Assembly (NCBI GenBank): GCA_003280105.1
Contig: QCFX01000003.1
Coordinates: forward strand, 59,792 to 123,791
From: Prochlorococcus sp. AG-363-N20
GTDB lineage: Bacteria; Cyanobacteriota; Cyanobacteriia; PCC-6307; Cyanobiaceae
Length of the DNA stretch: 64,000 nt
Direction of reading: 5' to 3'
The notes beneath the pieces were generated by a model. That model had not been told where the DNA came from. It made no database searches and worked only from the letters and a program-made list of their open reading frames with translations. Shown in pieces: positions 58,096-64,000 of this stretch (the first letter of the stretch is position 1; every line of letters begins with the position of its first letter). A program made the translations under genes and the position numbers.

Positions 58096-59370
58096 ATGGG
58101 TAAAACTTTTCTATTAGATCCAGTACAAATTATCCGAGGAGCGCATCAACCCTTAATTCATGATGCTGCCTTAATCAAAGAAGGGAAAATCCATTCATTT
58201 GGCGAAAGAGCAAGAAAAAACGCTAAATCATTAGGCCTATTAGCGATAGAGGCACATCAACAAGTTATAGGCCCTTGTTTAATTGACCCACATTCAATTT
58301 TAGAAGAGCCCTTCAGTGGAAATAGCGAATCAATCAATACTCTTAGAAGTAAAGCCGCGAAAGCAGGATATGGACAAATCGCACTTATGCCAAGAAGTCA
58401 CTCATGGAGAGATTGCCCTGAAAGGCTGCAAGGCTATAAGGATGATCAAAGTGATGTAATAGTCCACCTGTGGGGTGCTTTCAGCAAAAATGGAGCCGGG
58501 AAAGAACTTTCTACTCACGCAGATTTACTGGCTAATGGTGCAATTGGCTTAGCTGAAGACGATTCAATAATCCCTCTTGAATTACTTAAAAAAGGCCTAG
58601 TGCTTGGAGAAATGGGCGAATCTCCAATGTTGCTAGCCCCAAGGGATGTCGCAATACAAGGGAAAGGAATGGTTAGAGAAGGGGTAGAAGCCCTGCGAGC
58701 TGGCTGGTCTATTGATCCTTTAGCTAGTGAAACACTCCCTTTGACTCAATTACTGGAACTTCACAAGCAACACCCAGAAGTTGCTATGCGCATAATGAAT
58801 ATTTCCACTGCTTCAGGTGTGGAAATACTTGAGAAAAGTCCATCGAAGCCTATGGCAAGTGTTTGTTGGTGGCATCTGGTCAAAGACAGTTCACTGCTTT
58901 CCAGTACTGATCTTGGTTGGAGAGTTCACCCTTCACTGGGAGGACCTAATGATCGAAAAGCACTAATAAATGCCCTTTTCAAAAAAACGATTACGGCTAT
59001 AGCCGTACACGGTATATCCCTTGACGCAGAAGAAACCAAGCAACCTCCTGAGACCAGACAACCAGGCATCAGCGGACACCACTTAGTTCTTCCTTTGTTA
59101 TGGCAAGAATTAGTGGTTAAGGCTGGGTTAAAGGCTGAACAATTATGGGAATTACTAAGCTTTGGCCCTTCAAGAATGCTCTCTTTAAAAGAAGAGTTTT
59201 TAGAAGAAGGAAGTCCTCGCTGGGTATTATTCGACCCTCACCAAAAATGGATTCAAACTTATAAAACTACAGACTCTCAATACTCTTCAAACCAACCATT
59301 TGAAGGGGAGCAAATCATTGGGAAAGTAATTGAATGTGGCCTTAAAGATGGAGAAATCCTACTCGATTAA
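58096..59370 (+). CDS. dihydroorotase-like protein lacking metal ligands
   Basis: 424 residues of the cyclic amidohydrolase fold, five bases after the phosphatase gene. The start 'LLDPVQIIRGAHQPLIHDAALIKEGKIHSFG' matches dihydroorotases. Where active enzymes have D-x-H-x-H-L-R-E-P it has 'DPHSILEEP', so the second metal His and the substrate Arg are replaced; other metal His residues are not evident. It is likely a non-catalytic homologue (as in pseudo-dihydroorotases that bind aspartate transcarbamoylase) or an enzyme of altered function. Convergent with lepB, overlapping by 29 bases. Confidence 0.75.
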   Translation: MGKTFLLDPVQIIRGAHQPLIHDAALIKEGKIHSFGERARKNAKSLGLLAIEAHQQVIGPCLIDPHSILEEPFSGNSESINTLRSKAAKAGYGQIALMPRSHSWRDCPERLQGYKDDQSDVIVHLWGAFSKNGAGKELSTHADLLANGAIGLAEDDSIIPLELLKKGLVLGEMGESPMLLAPRDVAIQGKGMVREGVEALRAGWSIDPLASETLPLTQLLELHKQHPEVAMRIMNISTASGVEILEKSPSKPMASVCWWHLVKDSSLLSSTDLGWRVHPSLGGPNDRKALINALFKKTITAIAVHGISLDAEETKQPPETRQPGISGHHLVLPLLWQELVVKAGLKAEQLWELLSFGPSRMLSLKEEFLEEGSPRWVLFDPHQKWIQTYKTTDSQYSSNQPFEGEQIIGKVIECGLKDGEILLD

Positions 59371-60013
59371 TAGGCCAAAAACGCCATATCGCCCTTCCCA
59401 AAATCTCCTTCTCTGGCAAAAAGGAACCCCCAGGCCAAAAACGGCCGTCCCAACTATTTCTACGATTATCTCCAAGCACTAAAACATGGTTCAAAGGAAC
59501 CTTCTTATTTAATGTCTTGCACCCGCTAAAACCATTTACACTAACTAGGCAAAAGTTCGTTACATATGGCTCAGGAATAGGAATATTATTTATAAAAGCC
59601 TCTCCTTTTGAGTTAACTGATACTTGGTCACCTCCAATTGCAATAACTCTCTTTATGTAGGCATCACATGCAGGGTCAGAGATACCTGACAAAATATAAA
59701 TCAAAGGGAAGGTTACTAGTGCACACTTAAAAGAGGATGGACCATTTTTCTTTTTTAAGAGCGGGTCAAAAGAATAAGGTGAATTAAAAACAACAATTTC
59801 ACCTCGGCGAGGCGACCTTCTCCGAAGGCTAATCTTTTCAATGAGAAGACGATCATTAATTTGCAGGCTTGGCAGCATAGAACCTGAAGGAATATATCTA
59901 GCTTCTGCTATGTAACTACGGACACCTGTGTACAAAGAAATCGTAAGGATAATTGGCCCCCAAAAATCCCAAAAAGGATGGTTTTTTATATCAGGGCCTT
60001 CATTTTGAATCAA
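59342..60013 (-). CDS. lepB: signal peptidase I
   Basis: 223 residues. Single N-terminal membrane anchor ('FWGPIILTISLYTGVRSYI'), catalytic Ser in 'IPSGSMLPSLQINDRLLIEK', box C 'RRGEIVVFNSPY', catalytic Lys in 'DAYIKRVIAIGGDQVSV' and box E 'LGDNRRNSWDGRFW'. It cuts signal peptides from secreted and thylakoid-lumen proteins. Its 3' end overlaps the 3' end of the dihydroorotase-like gene on the opposite strand. Confidence 0.94.
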   Translation of the reverse strand: MIQNEGPDIKNHPFWDFWGPIILTISLYTGVRSYIAEARYIPSGSMLPSLQINDRLLIEKISLRRRSPRRGEIVVFNSPYSFDPLLKKKNGPSSFKCALVTFPLIYILSGISDPACDAYIKRVIAIGGDQVSVNSKGEAFINNIPIPEPYVTNFCLVSVNGFSGCKTLNKKVPLNHVLVLGDNRRNSWDGRFWPGGSFLPEKEILGRAIWRFWPINRVGFLHL

Positions 60014-60159
60014 TCGCTTATTTCCTTTTTTTAATTTATTTTCACCAGTTTAAATCACCAAAGATTTCTATTGCAAAAATCCTGCAAAATATAGATGGTT
60101 AGAGTAATAACTCTAAGCTTGAGATCAGAAGCTAATTAAAGGGTTAAAACGATGGAACA

Positions 60160-60522
60160 TTAATCCAATAAAACCTCAGTCCAAATTGAAGGCTTAAACC
60201 CTACAAGAATCTGACCGTTCTCTTTTACCAAAAAAGGGCGTTTAATCAATTTGCCATCTCTTGCCAATGCATCGAGAGCTTCATTATCAGTCATAGTCTT
60301 AACAACAGTCGATCCAAGTTGGCGATAACTCATTCCACTTGTATTAAAAAGAGGCTTTCTACTCCCAAACTGGCTAATAGCATCCTTAAGCAAGTTTTTG
60401 TCAGGTGGTGTATCAACAATATCTACTATTTGATGAGGGACGTCATGCTCAAGAAGCCATTTCAAAGCCTTTTTGCAAGTTGTGCAAGCCGGGAAAATGT
60501 ATATCTTTAGTGAAGGTGACAT
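60160..60522 (-). CDS. ArsC/Spx/MgsR-family thioredoxin-fold protein
   Basis: 120 residues from ATG 60522 ('MSPSLKIYIFPACTTCKKALKWL'); an earlier Met five codons upstream is possible. The N-terminal C-x-x-C, 'KPLFNTSGMSYRQLG' and 'LIKRPFLV' match the arsenate-reductase-like Spx/MgsR family. The downstream Arg used for arsenate binding is in 'LIKRPFLVKENGQILVGFKP'. It could be a glutathione/thioredoxin-linked reductase or a redox regulator. Confidence 0.8.
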   Translation of the reverse strand: MSPSLKIYIFPACTTCKKALKWLLEHDVPHQIVDIVDTPPDKNLLKDAISQFGSRKPLFNTSGMSYRQLGSTVVKTMTDNEALDALARDGKLIKRPFLVKENGQILVGFKPSIWTEVLLD

Positions 60523-60573
60523 AATTTCAATTCTCAACTAGAAGTTAACTTAATTAATAAGTTAACATTTTTA

Positions 60574-61098
60574 TTAGCCTGACAATCTAGAGACTTCAGC
60601 AGCTATACAACTCTGCAACAATTGATCTACAGCGTCACAATCGCGCCAGCCATCTATAACAATTACTCTTCCTTCTAAGCTTTTATAAGTACGAAAAAAC
60701 TCGGCAACATCTTCCAACTGATTTGGTGCAATTTGCTTAATACTAGTAATAGTTTTCTGGCGAGGATCTGCAACAGGGACACACAAAAGCTTTCCGTCAT
60801 ATGCCCCTGAATCATGCATGTCAAGGACACCTATTGGCCTTGCTTTAATCAAACATCCAGCAAAAGTTGGCTCCTCCATGATGATCATTGCATCTAAAGG
60901 AGCCCCGTCCTCAGCGAGAGTATTAGGGACAAACCCATAATCAAAGGGATAACGCACAGAAGAATGCAAAATCCTATCTAGGGCCATCACTCCAGCCTCT
61001 GCAAAATATTCATACTTATTTCTGCTCCCTGCAGGAATCTCAACAACGAGGTTGATCAGCCCTGGTGAAGGAGAGGGGGGAAGCGGACTTAAATCCAT
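60574..61098 (-). CDS. ppa: inorganic pyrophosphatase
   Basis: 174 residues, soluble family I enzyme. Motifs: 'VVEIPAGSRNKYEYFAEAGVMALDRILHSSVRYPFDYGFVPNTLAEDGAPLDAMIIMEEP' region (metal Asp residues in 'EDGAPLDAMII') and 'VPVADPRQ'. It removes pyrophosphate from biosynthesis. The start 'MDLSPLPPSPSPG' fits cyanobacterial enzymes and overlaps the preceding small membrane-protein gene by 59 bases. Confidence 0.95.
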   Translation of the reverse strand: MDLSPLPPSPSPGLINLVVEIPAGSRNKYEYFAEAGVMALDRILHSSVRYPFDYGFVPNTLAEDGAPLDAMIIMEEPTFAGCLIKARPIGVLDMHDSGAYDGKLLCVPVADPRQKTITSIKQIAPNQLEDVAEFFRTYKSLEGRVIVIDGWRDCDAVDQLLQSCIAAEVSRLSG

Positions 61099-61336
61099 CC
61101 CTATCTAACGCTGTAGGAACAAAACTTTCCCTACCTACAGGACGTTCTGTAAGAACGGCCCATAGAGGGACCCCAACTGTGGCAAAAGCAATGGCCAAAC
61201 CAAATAGAGCAATTGAAGGTCCACTCAAATTGGGAGGGTCATCATCCTCAATTAATTGAGGCTCTTCTTGAGCTGAAAACCTAGAAGGCCCAACATGAGC
61301 TGATGTTCTTGAAGCTGAAGCTGGTTCGGGATCCAT
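61040..61336 (-). CDS. small single-span membrane protein (98 aa)
   Basis: A 98-residue frame ending 59 bases inside ppa in another frame. It has a ~40-residue acidic/Pro-rich N-terminus, one membrane helix near 44-62 ('IALFGLAIAFATVGVPLWAVL') and a basic C-terminus. I recall similar conserved hypotheticals in picocyanobacteria, with the 'GPSIALFGLA' stretch. The long overlap with ppa is unusual, so the true stop could be elsewhere if a frameshift exists, but the hydrophobic part is convincing. Confidence 0.6.
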   Translation of the reverse strand: MDPEPASASRTSAHVGPSRFSAQEEPQLIEDDDPPNLSGPSIALFGLAIAFATVGVPLWAVLTERPVGRESFVPTALDRDGFKSASPLSFTRADQPRC

Positions 61337-61453
61337 TCAGGGGTGTATTTGGGAAGCCCAGCAAAAATTTAAGTTAATTTTCTACTGGATAGCAACAGAG
61401 AAGGAAGATCCATTCCTCTGAAGCATGTACTTATTCTGTCATTAGCTGATTAG

Positions 61454-61918
61454 TTATGCAGCAGGGCGATCTTTTCTCTCACGAAGAGCTTGGAGATTAG
61501 TTGGAGATACGCCTAAATCTTCGAGGTGAGTCCTTATAAAACGTAGCTCTTCAAGAATGGAGACTAATACTTGCTGAGTTGCTGTAGAAGGAGAGTTTAG
61601 AACTTCTACAGTGACTTCTTTAATCCTAAGAATCTCCTTTGCAAAACGAGCAACTTCATTTGGATGAAACAAAAGAGGGTCCTTTTGATCAGTTCTATAC
61701 TCAGGATTTAACTTTCTAGGATTAAATGGTGGATTAAGATTACGCGTATCAGTATTTGTATATCTATATACAGACGCTCTAGAACGATTCAGAGATTTTT
61801 GAACCTCATCTATACCAACTAGCGAGTCTGAATTAGCAATTACAGCTTTAATGTCTGAATTTATATCTGAGTTCTGAGAATTTTTATCTAAGGGATGACC
61901 TCCCGACCCAGTGAACAT
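61454..61918 (-). CDS. helix-turn-helix DNA-binding protein (unknown)
   Basis: 154 residues. Residues ~35-60 ('LVGIDEVQKSLNRSRASVYRYTNTD') look like a winged helix or helix-turn-helix as found in resolvase or MerR-like readers. The C-terminal ~60 residues are helical ('VLVSILEELRFIRTHLEDL'). Conserved hypothetical of picocyanobacteria; I do not know the target. It is divergent from proS, sharing a 147-base promoter region. Confidence 0.65.
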   Translation of the reverse strand: MFTGSGGHPLDKNSQNSDINSDIKAVIANSDSLVGIDEVQKSLNRSRASVYRYTNTDTRNLNPPFNPRKLNPEYRTDQKDPLLFHPNEVARFAKEILRIKEVTVEVLNSPSTATQQVLVSILEELRFIRTHLEDLGVSPTNLQALRERKDRPAA

Positions 61919-62065
61919 AATTTGAGGTGGGAAGAATAACTGGCAGAGAAGTTAGCAGATTGAACTGCTTTGTAGTTGGTCCTCCTCAAGAGGTGTCACA
62001 GTTTCGATTACGACCATCCATTCCTCACCAGGTGCTATCTTCCGACCTCCTTTGCAATATGGTCC

Positions 62066-63856
62066 ATGCGCGTCTCCTGCCTAATGCTGGTGACGCTTCG
62101 CGACGTCCCAGCAGATGCCGAAATCGCATCCCATCAGTTACTTCTCCGAGGAGGGTATATACGCCGCGTTGCTTCTGGTGTTTATGCCTATATGCCATTG
62201 ATGTGGAAAGTGCTGAAGAAAATAACCTCCATAGTTGAACAAGAAATGGATAAAGCAGGTTCCCTCCAAACACTTTTACCTCAACTTCATCCAGCAGAAA
62301 TGTGGAAAAAAAGTGGCCGGTGGCAAAGTTATACACAAGGAGAAGGAATCATGTTTCACCTCAAAGACCGCCAGGGAAGAGATCTTGGACTTGGCCCAAC
62401 ACATGAGGAAGTAATAACAACTCTTGCAGGAGAACTAATTCACTCATACAAACAATTGCCAATAACTCTTTATCAGATTCAAACCAAATTTCGAGACGAA
62501 ATTCGTCCAAGATTTGGCCTAATGAGAAGTAGAGAATTCATAATGAAAGATGCTTATTCCTTTCATACGAATGAAGAAGACTTGAAAAGAACTTATAAAA
62601 ATATGAATGCTACATATAACCAAATATTTAAAAGCTGTGGCCTAAAAGCCTTTGCCGTTGATGCTGATAGTGGAGCAATAGGTGGTGCTGCATCTCAAGA
62701 ATTTATGGTTTCAGCATCGTCAGGAGAAGATTTGATTTTGAGCAGTTCAGATGGTAAATATTCTGCCAATCAAGAGAAAGCAGTTTCCAAAGCTTCTGAG
62801 CCAGTTCTTCTTAAGAATAAAAAGCCAACTACTATCGATACTCCTAATCAAAAGTCAATAAGTGAGCTTTGCTCTGCACAAGGACTCAAGCCTTCTCAAA
62901 TAATCAAGGTCCTTTTATTAATAGCTATTTTAGAAAATGGACAAGAGCAACCATTAATCATCAGCTTGAGAGGAGATCAAGACCTCAATGAAGTAAAACT
63001 AACAAATGCACTAACACAAAAATTAGGGACTGGTGTTTTAAAACTCTCTCAAATAAGTCCAGAAAATCTGAACTCTCAAGGATTGGCAGCATGGCCTTTT
63101 GGGTCAATTGGGCCGGATTTTCAAGACTCAATGCTCAAAGGCTCTAAAAGTTGGGCGAAGAGCTTTTTAAGGTTTGCAGATCAAACGGCTGCAGAACTAA
63201 ATTGCTTTTTTTGTGGAGCAAATCTCCTTGGCAAGCACAAGGCTTTTGCTAACTGGGCCTTACTTGGAGGAGTTCCTACAACCCTTGACTTAAGAAAAGC
63301 AAAGTCTGGGGATAGATGCATCCACGACCAAAATGAAACTCTCGAAGAAAAAAGAGGAATTGAAGTTGGTCACATTTTTCAACTAGGACGCAAATACTCT
63401 GAAGCATTAAAAGCGCGATTTACTAATGAGAATGGAGCCGAAGAATCTTTCTGGATGGGATGCTATGGAATTGGGATTTCAAGGCTTGCCCAAGCTGCAG
63501 TAGAGCAAAACCATGATGAAGCAGGGATTTGCTGGCCAATATCAATTGCTCCTTATCAAGTAATTATTGTGATTGCGAATATGCAAGATCCAAGACAAGT
63601 AGAACTCGGAGAAGAGGTTTATAAAAATCTAAAATCTGTAGGTATTGATGCCCTTTTAGATGACCGAGCAGAGCGAGCTGGGGTCAAGTTCAAAGATGCG
63701 GATTTAATTGGTGTCCCTTGGAGAATTGTTGTTGGCAGAGATGCCTCTAATGGAAAGTTTGAGCTAGTGAACAGAGCTTCAAAAGAAACCCAGGTAATGA
63801 GCACAGAAGAAGTCCTAAAAAAAATATCCAGCGAGATATTTGAGAACAGATGCTGA
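62066..63856 (+). CDS. proS: prolyl-tRNA synthetase, bacterial type
   Basis: 596 residues from ATG 62066, where the sequence reads 'MRVSCLMLVTLRDVPADAEIASHQLLLRGGYIRRVASGVYAYMPLM', the family start; the frame runs 30 codons further upstream but without family character. Class II motifs 2 and 3 are visible ('FRDEIRPRFGLMRSREFIMKDAYSF' and 'GCYGIGISRLAQA'). The inserted editing domain lies about residues 210-380, with the anticodon domain at the C-terminus. It charges tRNA-Pro. Confidence 0.96.
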   Translation: MRVSCLMLVTLRDVPADAEIASHQLLLRGGYIRRVASGVYAYMPLMWKVLKKITSIVEQEMDKAGSLQTLLPQLHPAEMWKKSGRWQSYTQGEGIMFHLKDRQGRDLGLGPTHEEVITTLAGELIHSYKQLPITLYQIQTKFRDEIRPRFGLMRSREFIMKDAYSFHTNEEDLKRTYKNMNATYNQIFKSCGLKAFAVDADSGAIGGAASQEFMVSASSGEDLILSSSDGKYSANQEKAVSKASEPVLLKNKKPTTIDTPNQKSISELCSAQGLKPSQIIKVLLLIAILENGQEQPLIISLRGDQDLNEVKLTNALTQKLGTGVLKLSQISPENLNSQGLAAWPFGSIGPDFQDSMLKGSKSWAKSFLRFADQTAAELNCFFCGANLLGKHKAFANWALLGGVPTTLDLRKAKSGDRCIHDQNETLEEKRGIEVGHIFQLGRKYSEALKARFTNENGAEESFWMGCYGIGISRLAQAAVEQNHDEAGICWPISIAPYQVIIVIANMQDPRQVELGEEVYKNLKSVGIDALLDDRAERAGVKFKDADLIGVPWRIVVGRDASNGKFELVNRASKETQVMSTEEVLKKISSEIFENRC

Positions 63857-63902
63857 TTTCCTGAGTTAAACCTTTTAGAGTTGAATGAATTGCTTATAAC
63901 AA

Positions 63903-64000
63903 ATGGCCAATACTTTTGATCAACTATCAAAGAGGCTTCTGAAAGGGGTTTTAGCGGTTTTCTTAGGTTTAGTAATTGTTTTCTCACCATTCGTTCAAAG
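63903..64000 (+). CDS. start of a secreted protein, possibly Psb27 (3' truncated)
   Basis: An ATG frame running off the right edge: 'MANTFDQLSKRLLKGVLAVFL' then 'GLVIVFSPFVQ'. This is a signal peptide with a basic region and a hydrophobic core. From memory, psb27 (the photosystem II assembly lipoprotein) follows proS in Prochlorococcus, which would fit, but the lipobox and mature part lie outside the window. No similarity can be tested from 32 residues. Confidence 0.5.
   Translation, partial: MANTFDQLSKRLLKGVLAVFLGLVIVFSPFVQ

Noticed and set aside
60081..60140. Small hairpins upstream of the ArsC-like gene's end (AGAGT/ACTCT and AGCTT/AAGCT near 60103-60132).
   Set aside because: Short AT-rich stems without T-run or conservation evidence; within chance expectation.
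61976..62065. Longer proS start.
   Set aside because: The family-typical N-terminus begins at ATG 62066; the extra 30 codons look non-coding and lie in the divergent promoter region.

Overview
The window is chromosomal DNA of a marine picocyanobacterium, most likely a low-light-adapted Prochlorococcus. The evidence is an AT-rich sequence with short intergenic gaps, an alpha-carboxysome (cso) operon with form IA Rubisco, chlorophyll synthesis by both the dark-operative (ChlLNB) and light-dependent routes, the tiny photosystem I gene psaM, an adjacent acyl-ACP reductase/aldehyde deformylating oxygenase pair, and a ferrochelatase with a chlorophyll-binding tail. I cannot name the strain. I recognised no rRNA, tRNA, CRISPR array, insertion sequence or prophage.

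Layout. 1-6.1 kb: end of a surface polysaccharide locus (SLBB export protein, Wzz-like chain-length protein, UDP-glucose epimerase, outer-membrane beta-barrel protein, membrane protein). 6.1-15.4 kb: glutathione S-transferase, dnaA, two glycosyltransferase-like genes, a GNAT/ABC exporter/hisG cluster, glyoxalase II, RidA and a DUF3136 protein. 15.4-25.8 kb: the carbon-fixation region on the minus strand. In transcription order it is csoS1, cbbL, cbbS, csoS2, csoSCA, csoS4A, csoS4B, a second CsoS1 with a long N-terminal extension (CsoS1E-like), acRAF and cbbX, with csoS1D just upstream beyond a divergent rdgB. 25.8-32.2 kb: chlN-chlB-chlL, convergent por, a membrane protein and psaM. 32.3-41 kb: lipoate ligase-like protein, site-2 protease, trpF, an SDR, then accA-aar-ado (fatty-acid supply and alkane synthesis), a creatininase-family protein and an S1-domain protein. 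41-51.6 kb: Tab2, PgeF-like, SNase-like, ilvB, hemH, a lone tyrosine recombinase, cobO, pyrH, frr and a ChlP-like flavoprotein. 51.6-64 kb: transaldolase with EF-hands, ftsI and an FtsL-like partner, a CPBP protease, a double histidine phosphatase, a degenerate dihydroorotase, lepB, an ArsC-like protein, ppa, an HTH protein, proS and the start of a secreted protein, possibly psb27.

The carboxysome block works as a unit. It supplies enzyme (CbbL/S), assembly scaffold (CsoS2), carbonic anhydrase (CsoSCA), shell facets and vertices (CsoS1, CsoS1E-like, CsoS1D, CsoS4A/B), a Rubisco assembly chaperone (acRAF) and a Rubisco activase (CbbX). Its most striking non-coding feature is a set of stem-loops in each spacer between csoS1, cbbL, cbbS and csoS2, while the genes after csoS2 abut or overlap with no comparable structure. 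Other points worth a look are a possible branched RNA upstream of dnaA, a zinc-ribbon tail on acetolactate synthase, EF-hands on transaldolase, and a dihydroorotase homologue that has lost metal ligands. Everything was read by eye. Family names come from remembered signature motifs, not searches.
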